From contig CM062292.1 in assembly GCA_031216915.1 (NCBI GenBank), positions 3,158,457-3,222,456 of the forward strand: a stretch of DNA of 64,000 nt. The letters are read 5' to 3'. Under the pieces are notes generated by a model that was given only the letters and a program-made list of their open reading frames with translations, searched no databases and was not told the origin of the DNA. This document shows, one piece after another, positions 12,585-24,007 of this stretch. Positions within the stretch are counted from its first letter, which is position 1, and the number at the start of each line of letters is the position of its first letter. Source of the DNA: Pictodentalium vernedei (Eukaryota; Mollusca; Scaphopoda; Dentaliida; Dentaliidae). A program made the translations under genes and the position numbers.

Positions 12585-12835
12585 TTAATCCTTTACCCAA
12601 CGTAACGGCCAATACCGGCCAGCGTTATTCTTAAAAATCGCCAATGAATTTTCATTATTTTTTCATTTTTTGTCTCAAAAACATAGGTTATGACCCCTCA
12701 TTGGAACGAGCTCGTCGAGCTCGTTCCAATGAGGGGTCATAACCTATGTTTTTGAGACAAAAAATGAAAAAAATTAGTTATTCAAGAATTTTTTTTGCAA
12801 GTGTCGTCTGCTTTTCATGTTAGGTAAAGGGTTAA
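12585..12835 (+). mobile_element. PB MITE inside the retrotransposon 3' region
   Basis: TTAA flanks, CCTTTACCCAACGTAACGG start and TTAGGTAAAGGG end. The central palindrome spans about 12683-12761 with arms that are nearly perfect. Confidence 0.93.
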
Positions 12836-13022
12836 AGTGAACAGTAAGCGAAAGCTATAAATATGTACAATTTACCATTGTACACTTAGTAATTATTTTA
12901 ACGCCTAATATTGGCTTTTTAGCACCACACCAGCCAAAAACATTCAGACATACATGTATCTGAAATTGATTAACTCTATGCTATAAGGGTATATGCCTAA
13001 AACATGCTAATATCAACCAAGA

Positions 13023-13368
13023 AGTGGCAGAGAAAAATAAATTTACAGCTCAAGATCTTCAAAATTCTCGCATCAGCAGCTTTAAAAGTACATATTTTGG
13101 TACTTGGTCAAAAGTACATGATTTGATTTGTTACAGTCAAATATTCTGTGAATTAAAGTCTTACAAATTAATGCAGCATCCAATATTTGTTGTACATGAT
13201 TCATACAAAAAATATTTCACATTCCTGTGGATCCATTGACACAATCTGAGGCTGTACCCATTCACCATATCTGTCTAGAGGTTTAACCTGACGCTTAGAC
13301 CTTGAAGGTGGACTAATCACAGAACCTTGGCTAATCTGTACATCAACTGGATTATTATTTCTCTCAGG
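13023..13368. other. Retrotransposon 3' non-coding part
   Basis: Sequence between the end of integrase and the inserted MITE/SINE. No envelope-like frame. Confidence 0.55.
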
Positions 13369-14523
13369 TCATGAGTCATGAGTGGATCCACTGGCCTCTC
13401 TGCTGTTCACGTGAGTGGATTCTGTAATGGGTACAGCCATCTTGGGCTGATCATTCCCATCAGGAGTCTGGAAACCAGTCCGCTCAACATTTGATCTGAG
13501 CACCCAAGGTTCTGCATTAGGATTAAGTCTATTACGTCTCTGTGGTATTATATAAATACCCAATCTACTGTCTTCCGAGTCACTGGAACTACTGGCAGAC
13601 GTAGTCTGATGTGGACTACGTTGTCTGGTTCGGGATCTGGTAGGGTTCTTAACACTGGCAGTTGGTATATTCCATGTTTCTGAAGTAATAGCATTGAAAG
13701 GAAGCAGCATATTCCTATGAAGGATAGGGATTGGGCCATTTCTTGAAACTGGCTTTACGTGGAAAACAGGAATATCACTATTTGGAATTTTTGTGACCAA
13801 ATAGGGAGGTTCCCACTTATCTGCCAGCTTCTGTTTACCCTGAAGACCAACATTCCGAACCAAAACAGTATCCCCTACCTCCAGCTTGTTCTCGGTCACC
13901 TTCCTATCATACCTTTCCTTATTCCTTTCAGCATTCTTGGTGGCTTCTCTACTTGCTGCACGATAAGCATACTGCAATCTTTCTTTCAGTTTCTTTATGT
14001 ATGCCACAGGCTCTTGTTCAGCTTCAGCTTCATGATCTATACCCAGGAAGGCATCAACCGACAAATGAGGATGCCACCCAAACATTAAATAATGAGGTGA
14101 AAAACCTGTGGCATCACTCTTTGTCGCATTATATGCCTGAACAAGAGGTGCAACATATGCTCTCCAATCAGCTTTCTGATGATCTTGCAGAGTGCCTAAC
14201 ATATTGAGTAAAGTCCGATTGAATCATTCCACTGACCCATTTCCCATTGGGTGGTATGGAGTGGTCCTGGATCTCTGTGTGTGTGCTAATTTACACAACT
14301 CTTTGATCAGCCGACTTTCAAAGTTTCTCCCCTGATCACTGTGCAGTTTCTCTGGAAAACTGTAGTAAACAATGAAATTTTCATATAGTGCTTTGGCAGT
14401 AGTCTTGGCAGTTAGGTTACAGCAAGGAATGGCCAGAGCATATCTTGTGAAGTGATCTGTAATTACAAGTATATGCTCAAAACCTCCTTTTGACCTTTCC
14501 AGAGATACAAAAAATCTATACAC
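13369..14523 (-). pseudogene. pol: pol part 3: integrase catalytic core and C-terminus, broken
   Basis: The segment starts in the core (FEHILVITDHFTRYA), carries the second catalytic aspartate in LHSDQGRNFES and the glutamate in NGSVE, completing the DDE triad together with the aspartate upstream. A TGA at 14224-14226 follows the glutamate at once. Downstream, a 277-residue open stretch from 14202 carries the usual tail: GFSPHYLMFG, then the GPY/F-like module around VGDTVLVRN and WEPPYLV, and a Ser/Arg-rich end. It stops near 13369. Confidence 0.88.
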
Positions 14524-15740
14524 ACTAATTCCATGGGTCTAGAAGTGTGGATTGGAACAAGACCAGCTGTTGGCTTGACTGATTTCTTGCGACGTATACA
14601 GCTTCCACAGTTCTCAACCTTGTCTGTCACATCTTTGCTTAGTCCAGGCCAATAAAATCGCTGCTGTGCTAACCATAAAGATTTCTCTTTTACTTGATGA
14701 CCAGCGTCATCATGAACTCCTCTAAGGGCTCTACTTCTAAAAGCGGGTGGAATAACAACCTGCTCAATCTTCTGGCCATCAATGTGTGTCGATCTGTACA
14801 AAATATCATTTTCAAGATAGAGTCGACTCCACTCCCTTATGTACTTCTGTACCTCATCTGATTCATCACAGATTCTGGCCTGTCTAGGCTGATTATTCCT
14901 TTTTAAAAGATAAATAACCCTGGCTAATGTGGTATCTTCTTCTTGTTTCTTAGCCCAATCAATGTGATCCACAGTTAATTCCTCCCCACCGGCCGAATGG
15001 AGGGAATGGAGGGAATTACCAGTAGACACACTTTCCACTAATGGGTTACCAGTCATAGCAGCTTGGCAAATAGCTTTAATTTCCTTATTAAAAACTTGTT
15101 GCTTTCTAGAAAGTCCATAAGCATCTGCATTCTGTTTGCCAGATCTGTAGGTGATCGTAAAATTATAGTTAGCTAAAGCTGCGATCCACCGATGACAAGT
15201 TGCATCCAGCTTAGCAGTCGTCAGCACATATGTCAATGGATTGTTGTCTGTTATAACCTCAAATAAGTTGTCATACAGGTAGGCATGGAATTTGTCTGTT
15301 ACAGACCATTTCACGGCTAGAAATTCCAATTTGTGAGCAGGGTACTTCTTCTCACTGGTTGTAAGTTACGGCTAGCATAAGCAATCACCCGGTCCACTCC
15401 CCCTTGCTTTTGGTACAGGACTGCCCCCAGACCACAACTACTGGCATCTGTGTATACTTTAAAAGGCAAATTGTAGTCTGCATATGCCAGTACAGGGGGT
15501 TGACACAGCAGTTTCTTGATAGTGTCAAATGCTACCTGTTGAGATTCTGTCCATTTCCATTCTGTTTGTGTTTTTTTCTTCTTACAATCACTGGTCTTCT
15601 TATTTGTACCATGTCCTTCTAAAAGGCTATTAAGAGAATGAACAATTTGGGCATCATTCTTCATGAAACGCCGATAATATCCAGTGAATCCCAAAAACTT
15701 CTGATGCTCTTTGACGTTCTTAGGTTCTCAATGTTGTAAT
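14463..15740 (-). pseudogene. pol: pol part 2: RNase H and integrase N-terminus, broken
   Basis: After a TGA at 15728-15730 the frame continues with LGFTGYYRRF (RT thumb/connection) and the RNase H motifs VYTDASSCGLGAVLYQ and VITDNNPLTYV. A frameshift near 15345-15365 separates these two motifs. The RNase H end reads SGKQNADAYG. The integrase zinc-binding region has HDDAGH and CGSC (HHCC type). The first catalytic aspartate is in VCIDF. Another frameshift near 14505 splits the catalytic core. Confidence 0.88.
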
Positions 15741-15758
15741 GCTGCAGTCTTCTCAGGG

Positions 15759-17330
15759 TCAGTAGCTATTCCTTTTTGCTGACACTACGTGGCCCAAATA
15801 CGTAACAGAGCTCTTACATAACTCACATTTTGAAGGCTTTAGCTTCAAATTGTGGTCTGAGAGCCTCTTAAAAACAGCTTTCAGCCTCCTGATATGTTGT
15901 TCAAAAGTTGTTGAAAAAATCAAAATGTCATCAATACAAATGAGGCATTCCTGGAGGTGCATATCACGCATACATTTTTCCATTAGGCGCCGGAACGTGC
16001 TTGGCGCGTTTGTTAATCCAAAGCCCATCCTGTTGCATTCATAAAATCCAAGCTTCCCAGCAGAAAAGGCTGTTTTCTCTTTATCATTTTCTTCTACCTC
16101 CACCTGCCAGTATCCAGATCTTAAGTCCAGTTTGGAGTAATACTTTGAACCACTGAGTGTATCAATAGTGTCGTCAAATCGTGGTAACATGTATGCATCT
16201 TTACTTGGTTTCGAGTTAAGCACACGATAATCCAAACGAAATCTCAAAGAACCATCTTTGTTCCGGACAAGAACAACATTTGACGAATGAGGGCTATTTG
16301 ATTCCCTTATGGCTCCAATGTCCAACATTTCCTTAACATGTTGTCTCACTTCCTCATAAAGGCTAGGAGGTATTCTTCTATAAGGAAGCTTAAATGGTGT
16401 GTCATCCAACAGCTCTATCCTGTGCTTAACTATATCAGTATTTTCAATATCGAGTGGACCCGTTGAAAACACATCTTTCCATTTGTACAAAATTTTCCTT
16501 AATTCTACAAGTTCTTGAGCAGTTAAATGGGTGGAGTCTATTTGGACACCAAGTTCTTCTGGTGGAGATTTGGTTCTCTCCAAGTTACACACAATAGCTG
16601 TTGAAGAATTCTCAAGTACTGACACCTCATTTACTTGACAGATGATCATCTTTGGATTGATGGTCAAAGCCGACACATTACAAATTTGAACTGGAAATTT
16701 GTAATAGTTTCCGTGCTGGCCAAGGGTCATAACTCTTGGACAAACAGTATAATTTACTTCATGGTCCATATTCTCTGTTATTACTTGTTGCACACCAGGT
16801 GGAATATTCCTTGCAAGACCATGGATGGTGATACTTCCAAAAGGTGTAACAGTAATTTTCTGTTTATCTGTTGATCTTACGACATGGGAACTGCCACTTA
16901 TGTTGTCAAATGCCATTTTCCATTCCACTGGAATGTCAATCTGGTCCCCAGAAAGTAAATATTTACTTTCACGGATAACATTTGTACCAATGAGTACTGG
17001 GCAGGATTGATTAAACTCAGTTTCTGGAACTACCAGAACTGGTACATCAACTGCCACTTCTTTCAAAAATGAGACTTGAATCGAACTTTCGATATACCCA
17101 ATATAGTTAAGTTTCGATCCATCAGCAACAGATACTTGTAAACCCAACTCTTTAAGTGGATGAAAAACTGGCTTCTGTTGCAATGAATTATAAAAACACT
17201 GTGATACAGATGTCACCATGGATCCAGTATCAATAAGTGCTCAAGTAGGTATACCCTGAAAAACAATGTCTCCAATATTGCAATTACCTACTAACTTATT
17301 AAGTATATTTTGGCCATTATAAACACTGCT
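15759..17330 (-). pseudogene. pol: pol part 1: protease and reverse transcriptase, broken
   Basis: The aspartic protease site ALIDTGS lies at 17240-17220; an in-frame TGA at 17241-17243 sits just before it. The reverse transcriptase follows with the order expected of Ty3/gypsy: the PYRRIPP and VKEMLDIGAIRES region, the KLDLRSGYWQVEV motif, GFGLTNAPSTF, the catalytic CIDDIL (IDD where YIDD or FIDD is usual) and TYLGHVVS. The frame is lost just after TYLGHVV, near 15770, where a frameshift leads into the connection region. Confidence 0.9.
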
Positions 17331-17356
17331 CACTGGTTGGCTATCAACAGAGGCGG

Positions 17357-18709
17357 TCAATCTTTTGGCCATCCATTTCTTTCATAAGAGTATCCTCTAC
17401 CTCTGCCTTTGTATCCACCAAAATTTTCTTGTCTCTGGTTAAAACCTCTACCGCTATTTCCAGTGGAGCCTTGTTTCTGATTCCAAAATCCACGGCCTCT
17501 GCCTCTTTGATTTCCACTGTGACCCGGCTGTGGTTGAGTGGTGACGTTGATTTTATCCAACTTCTCCAGTATGTTCTTCAAGTTGTCATCCAGTTTGGTG
17601 TTCAGTTTCTTCTCCAGAGCTTCTATCTTTTTGTCCATTTTCTTTTCTAAAACTGCTAAACATTCATCTGGAGTAGTGGTCTGGATTGATTGCTGTTGTG
17701 CTTTCTTCTTTGAATCAGAAGCATACTGAGGGCATCACCGCTGATATCTAATTCTCTCTCTAACACTCGTATCTCTCTGAGAGGCATCACCACTGATATG
17801 TAATTCTCTTTCTAACACTCGTATCTCTCTGAGAGGCATCACCACTGATATGTAATTCTCTCTCTAACACTCGTATCTCTCTGAGAGGCATCACCACTGA
17901 TATGTAATTCTCTCTCTAACACTCGTATCTCTCTGAGAGGCATCACCACTGATATCTAATTCTCTCTCTAACACTCGTATCTCTCTGAGAAGCTCATTAT
18001 AATTCTCTCTCTACAACTCGTATCTCTCTGAGAAGCTCATTATAATTTGTAAGGGTGTCATATTTATGTGGAGTCTGACTTTTGAGGTGCTCTGAGTTCA
18101 GCGATGTCCAAAATTTATAGCGAACAAGATCATTCTTGGCACCACAAACCAAATGTCCATTATCAATTGCTATCTGAAGCAATGATTCCAATCTGCAACC
18201 TGTTACTGACTCTCCAACCTTCTGATGAGAATTGAAAAATTCTTGCATCACCATCTCATTGGTACAAACATTACCAAATAAAGCATCAAATTTGTTTAAA
18301 ATATCTGTAACTGTTGCTTTATCGCCTAACGGAATCAACATCTTCCTCGCTGTGCCCCTTAGGGATCTTATCATTGCTTGTACGACCATACTATGAGTGA
18401 TATCTGGATCAGACTCTATACACTTTATCTCAAAACGCCATTCTCATAAGTTTTGTCTCCTTTCTGTGGTGGAGTGTCACCAGAAAACTGTGGTATTTTA
18501 GTAAAATACCGAGCATTCTGGGTCACAAGTGATCTGATACCAGTTTCATTCTTCAGTGGTGGTGTTATTATACCTCTTCCTCGATCTTTGAATGTATCAT
18601 AGAGTGAATGTACTGGGGTACTCTGCATTTCTCTCTTCAGCACAACATCATACTTCCCAGTTGCCGATAAAGCTTTTATCAGTTCCTCTTCAGACATTGA
18701 TTGTGCCAT
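17357..18709 (-). pseudogene. gag: gag of the retrotransposon, broken
   Basis: Gag forms the retrotransposon particle. The frame starts MAQSMSEEELIK at 18709. A capsid-like region continues in a second frame from 18389 (MVVQAMIRSLRG), so a frameshift lies near 18430-18450. The second frame stops at 17997-17999, inside a tandem array that is not a multiple of three. A basic, Gly/Arg-rich tail with RGRGRG repeats (17638-17357) looks like the nucleocapsid part; no CCHC zinc knuckle is visible. It ends in TGA just before the pol frame, which lies one base back (-1), as in elements that use frameshifting. The capsid part recalls the Gag family related to vertebrate PNMA proteins; this is an impression, not a search result. 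Confidence 0.75.
17740..18050. repeat. 52-bp minisatellite inside gag
   Basis: The unit AATTCTCT...GATATGT repeats at 17750, 17802, 17854, 17906 and 17958, exactly 52 bases apart. A related 42-base duplication (CTGAGAAGCTCATTATAATT) borders it at 17985-18050. Since 52 is not divisible by 3, each unit shifts the gag frame. Confidence 0.92.
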
Positions 18710-19474
18710 GCTGAATTATGACAGTTGTCTTTTTTTCTTTTTTTTTACTTGTTAATTAATTCAACACAAATCTAAAATATTACTAGATGATAGCACACAC
18801 TAATATTTTATCTAACTCAATCTATACCATATACTATTTATATATACACACAGTTCACTGGCACATGATTACAAAATACATACATATATGTAAATGTAAA
18901 GATTATTTTCACTTTTGTATTGAAGTAGTATATGTATCGTATACTTCAATATATGAAATTCAGTTTTCAAAAATATATTTGTTATCTTTGTATCTTAAAA
19001 TATATTTATATATGTATATTTATTCTTTTTTTTTATACATGAGATTGGTACTCATCAAAACACTTGAATTATTTTGAACAAGATATTTTGAACTAGCAAA
19101 ACATTTCTTTCATTTTTTTTTTGAAATGTTCATTCAAAATATAGCCTAAGTAACAAACTCTATCAACAGTATCAACAGCTGACTGACAATATATGTCAAA
19201 CAAATTTTTTATTTTCAACTGTGCACTAAATCATTTTTTCTCACCGTAATATAAGTAAGGATGTGGATATGTATAATTACAGTTACAGTTATTTGCTCAC
19301 TAGCAAATCAATGCATCTAAGTTGAACAAAGTTTGCTGCCTAAGGGTTAAATCATCATAGCAAATTTCAGCTAAGTCCGAAAAATCAATAAGCTGAAACA
19401 ACTATCAGTGCAGCTAAGTATTACGTAACTGCCACAATCCAAACATAATTCCAACAAGCAGATAAAAAACTAAT

Positions 19475-19760
19475 TTATTTCTGTAGGGGGTTAATACCCA
19501 CAAACATTTCCACAAAGCATCATGTATATTAATAAGTCGGAAGAAATGTTTTACTGCCGTAGGGGTTAAAACCCACAACTATTTCTGCAAAGCACAATGT
19601 ATACTGGTATGTTTGAAAGAAATATTTATTGTCGCAGGGGGTTGAAACCCGCAATCATTTCCGCAACCTCATGAATACCACTAAACTGTTGAAAAATGTT
19701 TGTTGCTACAGGGGTTAATACCTGCACACAATTCTACAAAGTGGCACAAATATCAATAAG
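19475..19760. repeat. Four imperfect tandem stem-loop units (about 80 bp) in the retrotransposon leader
   Basis: The pattern GTAGGGGTTAATACCCACAA, then ATTTCYRCAAAGCA, recurs at about 19482, 19557, 19635 and 19707. In each unit GGGGTT and AACCC (or AATACC) can pair as a small stem with flanking TGT/ACA bases. Confidence 0.75.
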
Positions 19761-22540
19761 CTAAAAAAAAATAATCTTGTCGAGTAACTGTGAGCTGGTT
19801 AATGCTGAACTCACAAAAATCCTAAAACAAGAATCAATGTTTTAAAATAATTCGAAGTCAGTTATGCTTCATCTAAACCAACTGAGAAATAATTATCAAA
19901 AACTCTCAATCAGTTTCTCTCAACATTCAACCACAACATTCAATGTATAAGATAATGTATTAGTAGTGTGCTAATGATTGAAACATGCAATATGCAATAG
20001 GAGTGTAATGAATGAAGCTGAGTTTACAAATAACTCACCAGAGGTAAAGAGTTAACTAGACCTAGTTATTGTCACCTGGGTATTCAACTATGATGACTTG
20101 AAGCTAAAGGGTTAACATTATAATGAGCTCCAACAAAATACACACAAACTAACTGAGGGACTGAAGGGTTAAATTACTAACTAACTATAACAGCCCTTCA
20201 GGGATTGTGATCGATATTACATAGCATACATGCATGTAACATGCAACCACAATAAAGTCCAGTGTACAATAATAATAATATTGTACACAACTTAAATACT
20301 CCTAATTTTAGTGTGCAATAATTACCGCAACAAAATGTAAGCAACAATCTTCATCCAAGAAACTTTGCCTAGAAAATTAAATATGTCCTCCTAGTCAAAA
20401 TAAAACTGAAAGAAGTGTGTATCAGCTATATAGTGGAGCATGACGCAATGTATCATACACCTCTCTATATCAGTGACACAATTTGCCTAAAGTCCAGGCA
20501 ATCCGAAACAGTTACATACCAATGTAAGTAATTTATCAGTTTTAACTAGATGAATAAACTGAATCTAGTGAGACACAATTAGGTCTACATAAAAATGATA
20601 CAGTCCTAATAAGTAATTATCCAAACCAAGAAAAAAACAATTTTTTTTTGGTTGGGGGTGTCAATGCTACTTAAAGGAAGCAAAGCTATAAGTAATCAAT
20701 GTCACAATCTCTTAGAAATGTGATCTCAAACTTTTGTCAATAGTACCTGGTAATAAGACCTAAGTTCACACTATAAATAACATTCAAGGGGATTCAATGT
20801 CACTTTGAGCAAAACAGGCTTTGACAGTTCAATGTCACTTTTAAACCATAGTTGAAAACTCAGTGCAATTATAATTCGACATTAAGTTAACTGATAATTT
20901 CTGTTCTAAAACACCAAACTGGACAGACAAATTCACATTAATGCATGAACTAGTCCATCAAAACAATGTTTTTCTTTCAAATTCATGCAAGAATTAAATG
21001 AATCTATCAAATTTGGAGTTAATGCATACTAGTATAATTATTCTCGGACTTTGATACTTCAACTATGTCACCCTGATAAATAAACTTCTAGCAGCTGAAA
21101 AAAAAATCTACTCTTTCAACACGATCAAACAAAAGTTATAATTTTTGTTGACTTCGTGTTCCACAATACAATGAAATTCACCACATGTTGTCAAATTATT
21201 TAACTGGCACTACAACTGAATTTAGCAGCACAACAATTAATGAATTACTATATATATATATGTCAATTCAGCACAAGCTACAGTACAAGTACAGATAAAT
21301 TGTACATCACATCATTGCCGGCAAGTTGTCAGTCAGCAGTGTTGTGGGGCACCAGATAACTGCCATTTATCCCAATAAAATGGGAATATTATGTATTTAT
21401 TTATTTTTACACAACAGGTGTATTCACTGACACCAAATTTACCAAACTTAAATCAAGTGGTATTTAAATGACAAATTGTTGCAATCAGTTCAATAAATTC
21501 AAATTAAATGGTGTTTACATGTAATGGCCACAGAACTGAAATCAAGTAAACAATGAAATACAGGACACTATTTACTGGCAGATGAATTGTACATCACACC
21601 ACTGTTAACAATGTGTCAACAGTACTGTGAAGTACCAACGAGCTGACAATAAATTGGTCATTGTTTTGGACAGAACTGTATTGATAATTTAATTGGCACG
21701 GAAATTAATAAATAAATATGCCACCATTATCTGCCGATAATTTTTACCAAATCTGAATAACAATTATTACTGAGAAAATCTCGACAAAGTCAGCAAATTA
21801 ATCATTGACCGTGCTTCATTGACGATATTTCGGCTGTGCGGAACTTGCACACTCGAAGCACCGAAAAGTAATCACGGACAATAATACACATTATTGGGTC
21901 AAATATTTCCAATTACGTACTTTACCTAAACCTATCTATAAACACAGCAAATAGTGAATTGCATTATTTGTGGAGTTTGTTTTATACCTTTTGTAACCTT
22001 TTGTATTCTATAAATTTATTTTTAACACTAAATGAAATAGTTTATGAGACAAACTTGCTCATCGGTGAGAGTCTGAAAATCAGGTTGGATGAAAAAATGT
22101 CACAGTTTACCGGAAGCATATCAAGTACGTAAACACGGACCAGGATAGGTTTATTGAAGATGTGTCGTTTCTGCGATGTATTGCAATACAGTTCAGTTCG
22201 TAGAAAGCTGAATCATAGTAGTTGTTGGAGAAGAGTTCGCGAAGAAGTCGACTTACGTGACGTGTAGGCCTACAAAACGGATTTCCTGGACGCGTCCTGG
22301 TTATTCTCCATCGTGTTGCGAAGCAACACACCCCGAAATATAACGAGAATGTCATGTCGGTACCGTTGTCGTCGAAACACTCGAGTGACGTAAAAACATA
22401 TGCTTACACAGATGAATATTTAACACGTACTGTCCTGAAGAAGTCTCTCTGACAATTTGGAGCTTGCGGTGCTTTGTCTCACAAAAGATTACACTTGTTC
22501 ACATGTGTTGTTTTTATTCCCATCGTTGCCATCCGAGCCT

Positions 22541-22558
22541 AATTCGTCGGAGGTGCCA
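22541..22558 (-). other. Primer-binding-site candidate
   Basis: Two bases inside the 5' LTR, the minus strand reads TGGCACCTCCGACGAATT. The TGG start complements a tRNA CCA end. I could not assign the tRNA from memory. Confidence 0.55.
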
Positions 22559-22560
22559 TT

Positions 22561-22995
22561 TGTAACCCTTATTAGGTTTGAAAAGTTAAACTCAATATAT
22601 ATGGTTCAAAATATTTATTTACACGGCTCGATCTCTTCACAATATATATACAACGTCCATCATATTTGCATCGTGGAACAATAATATTCAATCCATTTAC
22701 TACAAATATATCTTTGCAAATATATAAGATTACACTAAATCAATGTTGTCAATGCGATCACACCATTCTTCTCAATCTATCTTGATCTCTACTGACCCGA
22801 AAGGTCAGGAATGTCGCGGGAAAAATAAGGTGTTAGTCACATGCCGAGTTAAGTGCAGTGCTGGATGAGTAGTGCTCAATCACTCAATACAGTCACCCTT
22901 CCACAGTCAACCCTTTACCAAATACAGCACAAATCTACAGACAGTTAGCCCATAGCTAGCCTACATACAGGTTATTTATTAAAATACGGGTTACA
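22561..22995 (-). repeat. 5' LTR of the retrotransposon (435 bp)
   Basis: On the + strand it begins TGTAACCCTTATT and ends ACGGGTTACA, giving TG...CA ends and a short terminal inverted repeat TGTAACCC/GGGTTACA. It matches the copy at 11564-11998 at about 96%. Confidence 0.93.
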
Positions 22996-23402
22996 CATCA
23001 CAGGGCTGCTGAATAGCACCAGCACCTCAAATAACAGGGCATTGGTCTTCTTTCCACATTATTCCTCATTCACACTAGTCATCTCCAGAAGGAGTCTAGA
23101 TCAACTGGAGCAAACAATAAGCCTCTCTTCTCCACTAAGCTGATGCCCGTTACTTTTTAATGGGGTTCAACGACACTATTATCATCATTAAATAATGATA
23201 AGCTTTCCAAGATATGAGTACAAAACCAGCGTCCTTGATTCTATGGCACGCGGAAATTTGATAGAGAAGTTCGCACTGATTTCCTTGCAATGCGGTACGA
23301 AAAATTGATGCAATTACTTGATGACTAACTTAAAAATAACTGAGGGAGAATTCCGTACTAACCTCATATATACTTGGTTAACAAGCATTCCTTTTTGGGG
23401 CC

Positions 23403-23503
23403 TGTCGGTAGCCAAGCGGTGTGCGTGGTTCAGTATAGTTTTGCTAGGCGGTTGGTGTCAAAGGAAACTCTCTCAGCGTGGGTTCGAATCCCCGCTATAC
23501 CAT
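23403..23503 (+). repeat. tRNA-like sequence with A and B boxes, not a functional tRNA
   Basis: TAGCCAAGCGG fits a Pol III A box and GGGTTCGAATCCCC the T arm/B box, with the A box near 23409 and the B box near 23480. The expected acceptor halves (CTGTCGG and the bases before CCA) do not pair. It is likely a tRNA-derived SINE head or a decayed tRNA. Confidence 0.5.
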
Positions 23504-23760
23504 TGAAAACAAATTTATCATTTTCGCTAAAACGAATAATACCACTTTGAAATTTAATAAAATAAAAATTGTCGAGTACGCACATATGTTTTTGTTGTTA
23601 GCACTTTTCATGGAAATCGTCACTAAGTGTATTTTGTTACTTGTTGATGAAAAAGGAAAATACAAGGTTAAGTGGGAAAATGAGATATAAAGGGTTATTT
23701 TAGAAATGACATACACTTTTATCATTTTAGACAGTTTGTTTTGTAAATCCGCTGCAATGT

Positions 23761-23766
23761 TTTATT
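23761..23766 (-). promoter_or_regulatory. Poly(A) signal AATAAA overlapping the lectin stop codon
   Basis: On the minus strand the end of the coding region reads CTAATAAAAC, so the hexamer AATAAA shares two bases with the TAA stop. If used, the 3' UTR would be only a few tens of bases. Confidence 0.5.
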
Positions 23767-23988
23767 AGATTATATCCAAGTCTTTCTGGCATATATACCC
23801 GAACAAATGAAAGTCTTTGTCGCAGAACGAATCTTTAAAATAGAAATTCGATGGGCTGATACGCATACAATCCTCGTTCCCGTTTTCTGGATCGCCTGTA
23901 GCCCATATTATGTAGGGGATGGGATTCCCGTTCCAGGAGAACATCGTGTCATTCTTGTACTTGTCTATTCCATCCACCCACATCGTTT
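23765..23988 (-). CDS. Exon 4 of the apple-lectin gene: C-terminal half of C-type lectin domain and stop
   Basis: The acceptor is TTTATTTTACAG at 23989-24000. The exon encodes residues 190-263 and the TAA stop (23767-23765). It holds the WVDG motif (W193, the WIGL position), the loop IIWATGDPENGNEDC and the terminal CDKDFHLFGYIC. C230-C245 and C162-C256 give the two canonical disulphides. The sugar-specificity tripeptide sits at D222-P223-E224, neither the EPN of mannose-type nor the QPD of galactose-type lectins. The usual WND calcium motif reads FKD (240-242). Classical calcium-dependent sugar binding is therefore doubtful. The tail after the domain is only six residues. Confidence 0.87.
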
Positions 23989-24007
23989 CTGTAAAATAAA
24001 CAACCAT

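Larger units (their letters stand above)
18717..22560 (-). other. Long non-coding leader of the retrotransposon
   Basis: About 3.8 kb separates the gag start from the 5' LTR. It is AT-rich, carries TA-rich runs (18790-19080) and no convincing frame. An 82-codon minus-strand frame at 22107-22355 starts soon after the primer site; I do not recognise it. The length is unusual for a Ty3/gypsy leader. Confidence 0.7.
11564..22995 (-). mobile_element. Ty3/gypsy-type LTR retrotransposon, inactivated
   Basis: The 11.4-kb element is bounded by 435-bp direct LTRs and a 4-bp target duplication CATC (11560-11563 and 22996-22999). Reading on the minus strand: 5' LTR, primer-site candidate, a 3.8-kb non-coding leader, gag, protease, reverse transcriptase, RNase H, integrase, a 3' non-coding stretch, polypurine tract, 3' LTR. 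The order RT-RNase H-integrase is that of Ty3/gypsy elements. No envelope-like frame is seen. By hand count the LTRs differ at about 17 of 435 sites (about 4%), so the insertion is not recent. At least three stops and four frameshifts break the genes, plus a minisatellite in gag. A SINE and a PB MITE have inserted between the integrase end and the 3' LTR. Confidence 0.93.

Noticed and set aside
11998-13368. Envelope gene of the retrotransposon
   Set aside because: The region holds only a SINE, a MITE and non-coding sequence; no frame with signal peptide and membrane anchor.
23403-23503. Functional tRNA-Leu or tRNA-Ser gene
   Set aside because: A and B boxes are good, but the acceptor halves do not pair; more likely a tRNA-derived repeat.
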